From Cheiracanthium punctorium (Eukaryota; Arthropoda; Arachnida; Araneae; Cheiracanthiidae), in contig JAWZYV010001796.1 of NCBI GenBank assembly GCA_038373885.1, positions 328,501-392,500 on the forward strand: DNA of 64,000 nt, in the 5' to 3' direction. The position numbers were made by a program, and so were the translations under genes. The notes under the pieces were generated by a model. The model did not search any database. It saw only the letters and a list, made by a program, of their open reading frames with translations, and was not told the DNA's origin. Shown here piece by piece: positions 11,589 through 23,840 of this stretch; positions within the stretch are counted from its first letter, which is position 1; each line of letters starts with the position of its first letter.

Positions 11589-12600
11589 AGGGTATGTTGA
11601 GGTAAAATGGTTGCTGGGGGGAAATGGTTACGTAGTTCTTTTGATTAAATATAAAAATAAGTTTTTTTAAATAACATTTATTTTTTATCCTATTTTTTCA
11701 GACATTAGTCAACAAGTTTTATGCTCATTAAAAAGCTTATTAATTGCTTTTGGAAACATAATATTAGTTTTATCGGCTTAATAAATCGCAAATTCTTTTG
11801 TCTCCAAAAACACTTTCAAAAAACTAATACATTTCTGAAAATTTGAGAAGATCTGTTATTATTTTCAATCTGGAAAATATTTAAACAATTATTATCGGTA
11901 AAAAGTAATCATTAAAAAAGTAATAATGTTTTAGCGTGTTATGTTTTAGCGTGAGGTAAAATGACTAAGCAATTAGGCTTAGTTAATATTATGTTTCCAA
12001 ATACTTCTAATAAATTTTCAAATGAGTATAAATGTTGCCTACTAATGTATGAAAATATAGGCTAAAAGAAAAATCATTTAAGAACAAACTACTTATATTT
12101 CTAATCAAAAATCTCTCCAATCTACTCATTTTACAAACCCCCTTTTACACTTCAACAATTAGATGTTGGAACACAATGCTTATTCAGAATCTACGTCTAA
12201 CAGCCTTGGATGTGCTATTTTTAAATTTGAATAATTAGTGCGTCATGATAGGAAATAAGCAAAATTTCATAAAGTATGTTAATTATTTATTTATTTATTG
12301 ACTTATTTATTTATTTGTATATTTTGCATTTTGGATTTAGAAAAAAAATTTATTGCTAATTTTACCCCACCTGCTACACATTTTACCCCATCTTTATGGA
12401 ATAAACTACTCTTAATAGCATTTAATATCTTTGCATTTAAAACTAATATAACAGCAAATTTTTTTCAGGTGTGAAGAGGATGAATACATTGCCTAAAGTG
12501 ATTCAAAAAAGTTGTTACTTTTATATTATAAGTAACAGAAAACAGTTCAGGAATGCACGAATGTCCATTCTATACCCGTTTTACCCCTATCACACCCTAT
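11589..12600. mobile_element. Possible decayed TIR element
   Basis: TTAGGGTATGTTGAGGTAAAA at 11588 and the complement-like GTTTTACCCCTATCACACC at about 12579 form imperfect inverted ends. The interior has several GGTAAAATG/TTTTACCCC motifs. No coding remnant. Boundaries tentative. Confidence 0.4.
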
Positions 12601-12617
12601 TTCATGAAATATTTCAA

Positions 12618-13206
12618 AATTTAAATAGTTTTCTATGGAGAATTTTAAGTAAAAAACAAAGTATATTGCGTTTTGTAGAAATTCTCTCATTTCGTTGGAC
12701 AAGCCTGCTGACGTACATACAAAAAAAAATATTAAAATAATATTTCTAAAAAGGTATTAGGTTAATGTAAAGATGAGGATTCTCTCACAATATTTATTTT
12801 AAAAACATTTCATAATTTAAATAGTTTTCTATGGAGAATTTTAAGTAAAAAACAAAGTATATTGCGTTTTGTAGAAATTCTCTCATTTCGTTGGACAAGC
12901 CTGCTGACGTACATACAAAAAAAAAATATTAAAATGATATTTCTAAAAAGGTATTAGGTTAATGTAAAGATGAGGATTCTCTCACAATATTTATTTTAAA
13001 AACATTTCATAATTTAAATAGTTTTCTATGGAGAATTTTAAGTAAAAAAACAAAGTATATTGCGTTTTGTAGAAATTCTGTCATTTCGTTGGACAAGCCT
13101 GCTGACGTACATACAAGAAAAAATATTAAAATAATATTTCTAAAAAGGTATTAGGTTAATGTAAAGATGAGGATTCTCTCACAATATTTATTTTAAAAAC
13201 ATTTCA
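12618..13206. repeat. 196-bp unit triplicated in tandem
   Basis: Copies start at about 12618, 12814 and 13011 (AATTTAAATAGTTTTCTATG) with only a handful of differences, mostly in A-runs. A recent tandem triplication; AT-rich and non-coding. Confidence 0.92.
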
Positions 13207-15343
13207 TTGAACGGATTAGCAAATTGCTTGAGACAAGAAAATTCACGAAATTGATAGAAACAGGACCCGAAGTGAACGCTATAGTAATAAAACAGACAAA
13301 AGCATTTAAAAATCCAGCTATAAAGTTTGAGTGATATTTGAAAAACGCTTTGAGAATAATAGAGAAATAGCTTTTTAGATAATGTATATTCTTCAAAAAT
13401 GGCATGTAAGTTTAAAAAAGAGGTCCAGATTTCTTAAAGATTGATAGAGACTGAAATAAACTTTAACACGGCAAATAACATGAATACTTTAAACATCATT
13501 GTAGCATTTTAAATATGGTTAGCTAAATAAATTCAAATTATTGAATCCGTTAACTGCCAACGACAGTGACCATTGTATAAGCACCCTGAAAATCATGAAA
13601 ACTGTCAAAATGTATTACAGCCTTTCGGCGACGACCACCAGATTTAGAGAAAAAAAAATTAGCGATGCCCAAAATGTTTAAGTAAAATAAAAAGAAGACG
13701 ACTACTAAATATTTCCTAGTGATTAATATAAATTGATATTTAATGCGATTCCTTTAACTCGAGCAAAATAATACGCTCTCAGATATTGAGTATAAACTCT
13801 CTTCAGCTTAAAATAAGAGAAAATCTTTAAAAATAGGGAGCAGGGTAGATATTCAAAATTTTGCAGTTGTCTACGGTCTTATCCATATCATTCACGAACA
13901 AAATTTAAAGCCGATAGGTAGAATTATGAGGATCTGTAAGCATAATTACCGTAAAATGTTTTGTTTTGAAGTGGTGCAACACGAAGTCTCCATATCTCTG
14001 GATTTTTACTCATATCCTGACATCAAAATGACGTAGATCTCACTTACGACATTTCACTTTCTTCACTATCGTTAAACCACCGGATATTGAGGGAGGTAAA
14101 ATTACGGAAAATTGCTTAAAAATCAGGGACCGAGTGGATTTTCAAAATTTTAAGACAGCGCAGATCTTTTGTTCTGTATTTGCTTACTAAGAAAATTTTC
14201 ACGCATTTTCAGTATGGATGTGCAATAAGATTTTCTTAACCAGTGTATAGCTTGATTCCTTTTTAATGTTTTACCTGTAATTAGGCAATTCTTGTTTTGA
14301 TATAAGCGCACGATTTCACTATAAAAATTTTCAAACACGTTATGATTAAGTACTTTTTTTTACACTAATTACTGAATCTATACATGATTTCGGAGTCAAA
14401 ACTAAGCGTAGAACCTGTATAGAGTACTGTGTATATGGTTACGTCATTTTCCTTTTGCGAGGACAGGCAATTGTGATGTGTTACGTCTGCACCGTACAAT
14501 GAGATACATAACGCACTGTCATTCCGGTATACATGCCGCACTTTTTTTTTGTACGAGACGTTACAATTAGTGAAAGTATAATTTTTCTTCGTGTCTTATT
14601 TTGTATATTACTCAATTTATGTTACTGGAGTATATTTGCTGAATTTGATTAAGTGTTATTAACATTTTTTTTTTCCTTTTCATTTTACGCAAACTGACCA
14701 AGTTGGGTATGTTATTAGTCTTTAATTATAATTGCAATAATTCTGCATTTTAACGTTTTGGCTTAAATGAAATATTGTTTTCGAAAACCGGATAAATTAT
14801 TGGTTCGTTTACAGATTTTATTAGAAACCCCCACATTTAAAATAGTAAAAGAATGTTAAAACAAATAAAACAATGTAAGCACTATTTTACTCTTTTTTTT
14901 TTCATCTCGAGTACACTGATATTACGTTGTTGATGAAATAGTTAAAACTGAATTAAAAAATATAAGAATTTAATTTTAGTAATGAACTAAGTAGGCAGAT
15001 TGATATTGATTTAAACCTACTAGTACGTCTCTTTATACTAATTTAGTATCTTTTTGTAATTAAATGGGTAATTAAAGTCCAGATATGAGTTTTTTCCGAG
15101 TACTTTTTCATTTATTATTTCACCCTGTTCTTATGACAGGCGCGGCATAACTCTCGCACAAGAACAGTGTCTCACCGGCAATGCAATGTTTTAGAAAAAA
15201 AAAATATTGTTACAAAATTATAATTTGTTTTATAGATTTTTTTGTCGCAGCACACATGTTCTATGTTCCACTATAAATAGCATCGTACCATTTATTTTAC
15301 TGTATGTGCAGCCTGGGAGTTTTTACACAAATTAATATATATA
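13207..15343. other. Intergenic, AT-rich, no gene seen
   Basis: A weak pair of similar blocks (AAATAGGGAGCAGGGT near 13835 and AAATCAGGGACCGAGT near 14119) suggests an old duplication. Nothing else recognised. Confidence 0.35.
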
Positions 15344-15800
15344 CTAGCTGCGTACCCGTTCTCCGCACGGCAGGGAACGAAACTTTTTCTTACATGTATA
15401 GTTCGAATTGATTCCAGTGATATGGGATCTAAAAATAAGCAAAATGATTTGACTCTTGGCGTAAAGTTACTCATTAGTTATTTGTAAAGTTAGTATAAGT
15501 ACTGACCTGAGACTATTGTTAATATTATGACGCAAAAAACTATGTCCGTGTCATTCACGATCAGCAAAGAAAAGCGTGACGGTTCGCAGTGAAAATTCCT
15601 AATATTCAAAATGTCTCATTTCTGCATCATACTTTAGATTTAAGTTAGATTTAAGTTATGCCATTACTACCATGCTTTTTTAGATTTAAGTTATGCCATT
15701 ACTACCTTAGATACTACATGAAGTGGAGAACCGTTTTATTTTATAATTAAATAGTTGTGTACCCGCTCTCTGCAAGGCAAGAAGAGAACATTTTCCTAAA
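15344..15800 (-). mobile_element. Helitron 3'-end fragments, reverse orientation
   Basis: Read on the - strand, 15344-15374 gives a CCGTGCGGAGAACGG hairpin, then GTACGCAG and CTAG followed by T, the Helitron 3' signature. A decayed second end (CTTGCAGAGAGCGGGTACAC) lies at 15754-15776. The rightward limit of either is not visible. Confidence 0.6.
15645..15707. repeat. Short direct repeat
   Basis: TAGATTTAAGTTATGCCATT followed by ACTACC occurs twice, about 37 bp apart. Confidence 0.8.
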
Positions 15801-15849
15801 AAATGTGATCATAAATACTTGTGAGAAAACAGAATCTCCAAGAAAAAAG

Positions 15850-17075
15850 AAAGTTCTGTTGAAACTACCGCGGGATATATTAACGCGACGTAGAATTACT
15901 TAATGTTTTGTTAGCTGCGATGTAATACGGCTGTTAAAAAATGAATAGAAGACATACAAAAAATCTATACACAAAATATTTATAGTGTACACAAAATATT
16001 TATTAATGCGGTATATTGTGGTTTGATATATTTTATGACGTATTTTATGAAAAATAAAACAAATTTCATAGATGGAGGCCAAATTCATTAATGCCCGGTG
16101 TCCCTGTTTGCCATAATCAGGCCCTGTTTAATACCGCATTATATTTCCTGCTATTCGAAAACTTGACCCGTTTAAAATCTCAATCGAAAATAATGCTGTA
16201 TAATTAATTCACTAGTGAAAAAACAGCATTCAATTATTTATCTGGCAACGTAAAGTAAAATATAGAATTATTTCATGCGTGGCGTATGTTTTGCTTGTGA
16301 GTCCGTTATTCTGATTGAGTTTCGAAAGAGGTTTTAAACTAATGACATCAAAATCACGCACTTTTCACATGCGAAAACTCAGTTATTTTAAAGTAATTTT
16401 TTTTTTCAACTGGCAATTTTAATCATTGTTACTGTCTCCAAGACAACCAAAACGCAAGATATAACACCGAAAATTTTAAGCTGCTGCAATTGAAATGGAA
16501 ATTGTTCTTTACTTAAAAACTCGTAAAAAAACTCCTAATTTATATTTTTCCTCCGTTCTTTTTTTAAAAGCGGGCGAATTGTATGCTCCGTCATTTGAGA
16601 AAATATAAAAAAGTTGTGACGGATAGAATTCAAGATGCAGCAATTTTAAAAATATTTTACGAAACTCAGCGTCAAATTTAATTTTATTTGAAAAATTCCC
16701 AAAAATCTGCCAATTATGTTACACAGTCCGAACAAACAATTTTTAAAAGAAAGATTTCTCCTCTATCCGATGATGTAAATTTCGTTTTCTTGAGAGTGTA
16801 ATTACCGGCGTTATTACGTATTAAGCGAGAAAAATCGCTAAAAATCGCACAAAACATAAAATAAAACATTTTCTAATTCGAATTTCGAAGAAATCGCTTA
16901 GAGGCGTGTTAGGATGTGTCCTAGTGAAGCCGTATGCAAAATTCGGTAGATCTGCGACAAACCGTCTCGGCGCAATGCGATCCAGAGACGCGCGCAAAAA
17001 GATCGGTGGTCACAAACTTGTCTACAAACCTACATAGCTACATACAATGTTTACTCTCGGATTTTATTACGTAAG
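15850..17075. other. Intergenic, no gene seen
   Basis: AT-rich. CCATAATCAGGCCCTG near 16111 resembles a hAT right end. A two-fold ACACAAAATATTTAT repeat lies at about 15970. Confidence 0.35.
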
Positions 17076-17299
17076 ATGTTAAAGTGAAAACCCGAAATCA
17101 GTCAAAATCCAAATTAACTAGGGAAAACGCGTTCTGACTGAGTGCATTAGGGAAAACCCGAATTAACTAGGCAAAACGCGTTCTGACTGACAGCGCTAGG
17201 CAAAACCCGAATTAACTAGGGAAAACCCGTTTTATTGGAGTAGCGGTAGCACGTTTTCGAGGGGCCCCCTACAGCGTCGGCATATTTTCCAGGGGGCCC

Positions 17300-18480
17300 C
17301 CTACAGCGATGGCCGGACCCCCTGATTTTTTTCGGGTCTCGCAAAGGGCCAGCTTTAGCATATTTTCAATTGGGCCCCCTAAAGCGATAGCCGGACGCAG
17401 TAATAGGGAGTTTGTGCATACCGTTTGTTCCTACGCTAACGTTAACGCTATCCGCTATACGCAGTATTTTGACCAACCATGTTTCGCATTTTAAGTGTGC
17501 GCATGCGCTTTATTGTCCAATGTCATTTAACGTTAGCGTTACCGTGAGTGAAACCGGGCCTGCACAAACTCCCTAATGTTTTTTGGGTCTCGCAAAGGAC
17601 CAGCGTTAGCATATTTTCCAAGGGGGACCTACAGCGGTGCCGGACCCATTGATGTTTTTTGTGTCTCGCAAAGGGACAACATTAGCATGTTTTCGATTGG
17701 GCCCCCTAAAGCGATGGCCGGACCCATCGATGTTTTTTTGGGTCTCGCAAGGGGCCAGCGTTAGCATATTTTCCAGGGGGCCTCTTAAAGCTATGGCCGG
17801 ACCCAGTGATGTTTTTTTGGGTCTCGCAAAGGGCCAGCGTTAGCATATTTTCGAGGGGGCCCCTTGAAGTGATGGCCGGACACACTGATATTTTTTGGGT
17901 CTCGCAGAGGGCCAGCGTTAGCATATTTTCCAGGGGCCCTACATCGGTGGCCGGATCCACTGATGATTTTTTGGGTCTCGCAAAGGACAGCGTTAGCATA
18001 TTTTCGAGGGGCCCCCTAAAGTGATGATCGGACCCATTGATGTTTCTTTGGGTCTCGCAGGGGGTCAGCGTTAGCATATTTTCCAGGGGGCCCCTACAAT
18101 AGTACCGGACCCACTGATGTTTTTTGGGGTCTCGCAAAGGGCCAACTTAAGCATATTTTCGAGGGGGCACCTTGAAGTGATAGCCGGACCCACTGATGTT
18201 TTTTTGGGTCTCGCAGAGGGTCAGCGTTAGCATATTTTCGAGGGGAACCCCCTACAGCGGTGGCCGGACACAGTGAGGACTTTTGGGTCTCGCAAAGGGC
18301 CAGCAATAGCATATTTTCGAAGTGAGAGCAAGATCCAATTTTTAGTGGATAAAGCATTAACATTCCTGAATTCACATGGGAAAACATGAGGTCCGGCCAC
18401 CACTGTAGGGGGCCCCCCTTTCGAAAATATGCTAACACTGGCTCTTTGCGAGACCCGAAAAAAGTCAGTGGGTCTAGCCA
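17300..18480. repeat. ~78-bp GC-rich tandem array
   Basis: Each unit reads roughly GGCCGGACCCACTGATG, a T-run, GGGTCTCGCAAAGGGCCAGC, GTTAGCATATTTTC, then GGGGGCCCCCT. GGGTCTCGCA recurs at about 17332, 17584, 17739, 17819, 17897, 17974, 18049, 18128, 18207 and 18285, with one inverted unit at 18440. GC content is far above the surroundings. Frames through it are open by chance. Confidence 0.9.
17406..17573. mobile_element. MITE (GGGAGTTTGTGCA ends) inside the array
   Basis: Ends GGGAGTTTGTGCA and TGCACAAACTCCC with TA on both sides. It interrupts one array unit. A second copy is at 58996-59174, sharing the TTTGACCAACCA and GCGCATGCGCTTTATT blocks. Internal CGCTAACGTTAACGC palindrome. Confidence 0.85.
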
Positions 18481-18736
18481 TCGCTTTAGGGGGCCCCCTG
18501 GAAAATAAGCCTCCGCTGTAGGGGCCCCTCGAAAACGTGCTACCGCTACTGGAATAAAACGGGTTTTCCCTAGTTAATTCGGGTTTTGCCTAGCGCTGTC
18601 AGTGAGAACGCGTTTTGCCTAGTTAATTCGGGTGTTCCCTAACGCACTCAGTCAGAACGCGTTTTCCCTAGTTAATTCGGGTTTTGACTGATTTCGGGTT
18701 TTCACTGTAACATATGTATATATATATATATATATA

Positions 18737-19182
18737 GGGTGAATCTAAACTCTTGGGCAAAACTTTAAGGGGTGATTGGGCACATAATAAGGAATAAGAA
18801 TCACATAGCAATGTGGGGTCGTGGGGTCAAAAACGCAGTTTTCACTTACCTGGTCATAATCACTTCGTGAAAAGTATTAAAGTGTGCGTGTAATTTCTTA
18901 ACCAAATTTCAAAAACAATAAGCTCGTCTCCAAAAATTTAATCCGTGAAATAAAATAGAATTTTTAAACTATGAATTTTAGTTTGTTTTCGGAGAAAAGT
19001 ACATTAGTTTCTGACGAACAAGGGTCGGAAAGTGCACTGTTGTTTCAGTACTTTTTCCAAAGTGATTATGAACAGCTACACGAAGACGATGTTGCCGACC
19101 CCACATTGCTATGTGATTCTGATTCCTTATTATGTGCCCTATCACCTCTTAAAGTTTTGTCCAAGAGTTTAGATTCACCCTG
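18737..19182 (+). mobile_element. TA-flanked MITE with ~90-bp TIRs
   Basis: Ends GGGTGAATCTAAACTC and GAGTTTAGATTCACCC; the match runs about 90 bp inwards through GCAATGTGGGGTCG and CGACCCCACATTGC. TA at both sides, inserted in a TA microsatellite. Older copies at 7275-7620 and 8075-8690. Confidence 0.88.
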
Positions 19183-19189
19183 TATATAT

Positions 19190-20016
19190 GTGGCATCAGT
19201 CCCGGAAATACCCTTTAAGAAATAATAAGTTTGTATGGTTGGGTTACTGGCACTAAGCACCATTTTTTTTTAAATCCTCAGAACGGGCTGTTAATACTGG
19301 AATGCTTATAGTGAAAGAATGCACCTAGAAATAGCTGCAACTTGTTAGAATAATGCGGTAAAGGGAATTTATTATCGAAAGTCTGTCTTTTGCGCCTTTC
19401 TGTTTGCTACCGCTTAATTTTTCTAGTTAGTGACGAATCATTTTAAGAGTTTGCTAGGAAAGGTATAACTTACTACACAAATGAAGAAATATCCGTCAAA
19501 TTACGCCTGAGTTTCACTCACGATTATGTGCAGAGATCAAGTGCAGTTTAGTTAATTAAAAAAACAATAATAATGGAATTCCTGCAAAACATCTTATTAT
19601 ACAGACTCTAAAATGATGAAGCACAACCCTGATTAATGATGATATATTCATAACATCATACTATTTTCAGTTTAGCATATGCACAGACAAATCTGTATAT
19701 TTCTGCACATTTCTGATGTTGGATAGACGTTTTCGAACTTAAGGCATGTTGATTTATATATGTGGCTGTAAAACTTGCAAGTAAACATTCATATATTTAG
19801 CGCCTGCAGAGTTAGAAATTATTTTTATTGCGTGATTCTATCTCTTTAAATATTTATTCCTGTTTCTTTTTAATTTGAAATTCCTTTAGTATTTTCTAGT
19901 TAATTACACTACAAATTTTGTAAGATTTGGAAAATTTATATTGATCTGCATGACGCAAAGGAAAAATAAATTTTACTGAAATTATTAGACAAGTATTTAC
20001 ATTTAAATGCACATAA

Positions 20017-20055
<39 letters not shown>

Positions 20056-21368
20056 GTGTATAGAAAAATGTGTATAAATATTTCTCACAACAAATAACAT
20101 ATGTTGTAAGCGTAATTTTCAATTAAGAATCCAAACTGATGCAATGTTCAGCTTGTGGCAGCTTGTTGCAGTTTCCTAATTGAATCTGTAATTGAAACTT
20201 TAAAAATACTTTATAAGCCTGAAGTAACCGAATAATTTATTATTTTTTAGAATATACATACTATGTTTAGAAGAATCCAAAGTATTTTATTTCTTTAGGT
20301 CCTTCTGTGTATGGTTTTTTTATGCCATTATTTAAAGCTAATATATTCATTAAAACAGAAAGCTACCCATTTGGAAGCATGCAAAAGGATACTCTACAAT
20401 TAAGTAATCGCTTCAAAAATTCGTTGTACACTCGAAGTTTTAAAAGAGAATAAATCCAATTAGGTTTATTGCTATGTTTAAAAATTTCATATCTCTTTTA
20501 AAAGAAAAAAAGAAGTTGACAAGAATAAAGGTTTTTTTATTCTTTTACATTTTATGAAGATTTCTTTTTAAATGTCGACTAATTAAAAATAAAGGTTTAA
20601 GACAAGCTTTGAAATTATTTTTTTAAGTTCCTCTAACTGAAGCTTCATTATAAATGCTGATATATATTTTTACGTATTATAATTGAAACTCTTTAATTTT
20701 TAAATTATGCTTTCAGGTTAAATCTCCGTCATTTGAATAAGTTTTCCTGAAAATAAGGATAAAGATTTTCCCTTTTGAAATGATTTAATTCACAATTAGC
20801 ACTGAAATAAAAGTTGCATTCGTTTATAAACCTAAGCAGGAAATAGTTATTTTGTGTATGAGACTAAATTATGTGCATTTTATTGCATGTGTTATACATA
20901 AATTGAAAAAGACAATTCCTATTTTAACATATCTATCTTGGTATAACTTCTGCAAATCACCATGAAGATAGCCAATGAAATTTAATCGAGGTGGAAAACA
21001 ATTCACGTATTTTTAAAACTATTCACTATGTTAAAAATTATTGATTTTATTACTTTAAAACTGCTCACTAATCAGACGGTGTTTGTACAATAAAAAAATT
21101 AACCATCAGGGTATTTTCAGTTCCAATTAACATACAGACAAAAGCAATGCACCAGTAAATGTACTCTAATATTGATTGCTTTAGTGAATTTTGTATTCAG
21201 AGTTCATCTTGGCATTAAAACCGAACTTATTTTTTTAAATTTCAGTTGAAAATTTAATATTTTAAATCATCAGTCTAAAAAATTAAATAACCCTTTCATT
21301 TACTTTAAGAAAGAATAATGTAACCACTGAAAAATGTTCTGAATAATGTTAAACTAAAACTTTCAGCT
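19190..21368. other. Intergenic AT-rich stretch
   Basis: No gene or transposon recognised apart from (TA)n at 20020-20053. Confidence 0.45.
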
Positions 21369-22502
21369 TTAAGGGGATGGTGGACACCCCAGTTAAAGCT
21401 TAACCATGGAGAAAAAACCGCGTATGTCTACAGGAATTTTTTAAAAAGATATTAGGGTTTGAAAAAAATTAAAGGGACAGTTCAATGTCCACAAAAATGC
21501 AAACGAACGCGTCCATAAACAGGTCACAATTTTTATTGAACGTTTTACAAAATAAGCTAATATTCGAATGAAATTATTTTAAAAATATGTTTTGTTAAGG
21601 TAAAATCATAAGTAAAATTATTCAGAAGAGACGGTATTAAAGGTAAATGGAAAATGACACTTTAAACTGTATTTTCTCCAAATCAAGTTTTTTGTGATTT
21701 TCTTGCCTTCAAAATGCTCCATGCGACTTAATTTTGGTCGGAATTGTACAACATTGACTATAAACATTCTTCTCATATATTACAATAAATCTGTGTATCC
21801 TTTTTAAATAGGGTCGAAATTTCGATTTTGAAATTTCACTTTTATTTACGAAAACTGAAAAATTTCGAGAAAGTTTGGTAAATATCCATGAAAATATTTC
21901 TAAAAAATGAACTACTCGGTCGAATCAAAAACCGATACACAGACTTTCTTTAAATATATTTGTTACAAGTCGGGTTCTTTCCCATGTTCGGAGACGGGGT
22001 GATTAACGAAGCAGACAATGTTTAGTCCCAATATATTTTTTTTTTGACACATGGTTAAAGGGACACAAAACACTTTTTACACTATAAAACATTAAACTAC
22101 AACATTTCTTTTCAGCTCCCTGGCATGAACCGCCAGCTAGAGCTCCTTTTTCGGACCTCTCTCCTCTCCCTCTCCTCGAGCGGAGCTGACCGTCGCTAAA
22201 ACAAATACGGGGTTGCCACCCGTAGTTCAGGGGCAAGGTTACCAGGATTGGCGAACCTAACAATATTTTTATGCTATTATAAAACACAATTACTAAAAAC
22301 AAGTTAAAATTAAAACGCAGGGAGCAGTTTTCCGAAACTAAAAAATTAATTAATTTTTAATTAATTACTTATATTTTTTAAAAAATTAAATTTTTTTCAG
22401 TTGTTTATAGTGCTTTCAGTTTAATATATCAAAATTCAAAATTTCATAATCCTATCGTATTAAATAAAAAAAAGAACTTTTTAATGTCCACCATCCCCTT
22501 AA
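21369..22502 (+). mobile_element. TTAA-flanked non-autonomous element
   Basis: Ends TTAAGGGGATGGTGGACA and TGTCCACCATCCCCTTAA. TTAA is the piggyBac-type target. Aligns with 34953-35768, but carries an extra segment of about 330 bp (21940-22270) with locally higher GC, absent from that copy. No transposase. Confidence 0.85.
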
Positions 22503-22679
22503 ATCGTAACATCTAAAATAGTGAATGCATTTTAATGTACTATACTTTAACTTAAAAAAATCTGATGTGTCCAGCACATGACTTTCTTACACGTCTATTA
22601 AATCATAAATGTTTTCTACGCACTTCCTCTAAACTTATTTGTTTGAAAGAGATAAAATATCAATAATAGTAAGGTTTAG

Positions 22680-23031
22680 CGATTTCTAGCGAAATATTTC
22701 GGTATCGCCAAGCTGAGTTCAATTTGAAAGATTTCCTTCTGACACTTTATTTGGCGATATTTCACCAGAAGCCGACAAACTTGAGATAGTTTGCGAGATT
22801 TTAGGGATAGCCAAAGTAGTTATTGACCAGACTTTCAATGAATTGAATGGATCCATACACCTTAATGTATTTAAAGTCATTTGGTTCACCCTGTAAATAA
22901 ATTCCCAGTCGATTGCTGTCAAAAAAGATATTGAAAACAGTTACATATTATAATATAGCTATAAATACAAAAGTTCAAAATTCTACCGGTTAAAGCTTTA
23001 AGAGTTATACAAAATACGAAATAATTCTTGG
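22680..23031. other. Degenerate TGGCGA-rich sequence
   Basis: GGCGATATTTC and related words start here and lead into the tandem units at 23032. No gene. Confidence 0.4.
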
Positions 23032-23275
23032 CGCCAAATTTGGCGATATTTCGGCAAACTCGTCAATTTCGACGACATTTGGCGAGATTTTAAGCATGGA
23101 CCAACAACGACAGATTATCGCCAAATTTGGAGATATTTCGCCAAGAACGATGACAAATGGCGATACTTTGGGCATGGACCAAATGACTGACTATCGCCAA
23201 ATTTGGCGACATTTCGGCAAAACTCGCCAAGGTCGAGGACAGACGGCGAGATTTTGGGCATGTACCAAACAATGA
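23032..23275. repeat. ~85-bp tandem units rich in TTTGGCGA
   Basis: Three degenerate units, each with ATCGCCAAATTTGG, ATTTCGGCAA or similar, GGCGAGATTTTGGGCATG and a GGACCAA block. TCGCCAAATTTGGCGA is itself palindromic. Confidence 0.8.
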
Positions 23276-23500
23276 CTGTCTACAATTGTATTATAGTGAA
23301 GATGTCCATAGACATTAAAGTACTGAAATTCTTTTCGGTGGTCCTGTAAATAAAAAATTGGTGAAATTGGTGTTCATAAACTGATTAACAATAAATGTGT
23401 TCATAAATTGCGGGTATTCATAAACTAAGAAATTTTTCTTCGTTGGATGAAATTTATAGACTGGAGTAGTTCATAAACTCAGGTTGATTATAAACAAAGC

Positions 23501-23697
23501 AGTTATATTCAAAAAGTGGGTATTCAGATAGAGGGTGTTCGAGAACGTTGAGTTTATGAATTGGCGTGTTTGTAAACTGTGAATGACAGTTACAAACACG
23601 CCACAGCAATTATATTCAAAAAGTGGGTATTCAGATAGAGGGTGTTCGAGAACGTTGAGTTTATGAATTGGCGTGTTTGTAAACTGTGGATGACACA
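23501..23697. repeat. Near-identical 90-bp direct duplication
   Basis: The ~90 bp from TTATATTCAAAAAGTGGG to GTAAACTGTGRATGACA occurs twice, separated by GTTACAAACACGCCACAGC; the spacer's TTACAAACACGCCA complements the TGGCGTGTTTGTAA inside each unit. One substitution seen. Confidence 0.9.
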
Positions 23698-23840
23698 GCT
23701 GAGGGCATTTATAAACAGAGGTTACATATAATGTGATATTGTTATAAACTGAGGGTTGCTGTGCTTTTGTTGTTATATCTTTTAAGAGTGCCTTGGGATT
23801 TAATGTGTTGAACTTTAATTTAAGATTTGTTATAATACTA

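Larger units (their letters stand above)
17076..18713. mobile_element. Foldback element with internal tandem array
   Basis: About 200-bp inverted arms (17076-17300 and 18470-18713) each carry alternating GAATTAACTAGG and AAAACGCGTTCTGACTGA sub-repeats, and outer ends ATGTTA(A/C)AGTGAAAACCC. Between them run about eleven ~78-bp direct units, then one inverted unit. No transposase. The superfamily is unclear, and I see no certain target duplication. Confidence 0.8.

Noticed and set aside
17300..18480. Regular repeats that might be read as a CRISPR array
   Set aside because: Units are contiguous with no unique spacers, genome is eukaryotic and the array sits inside a foldback element.
17706..18481. 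143-, 114- and 84-codon open frames
   Set aside because: Shadows of the GC-rich ~78-bp tandem array; repeated low-complexity peptides on both strands.
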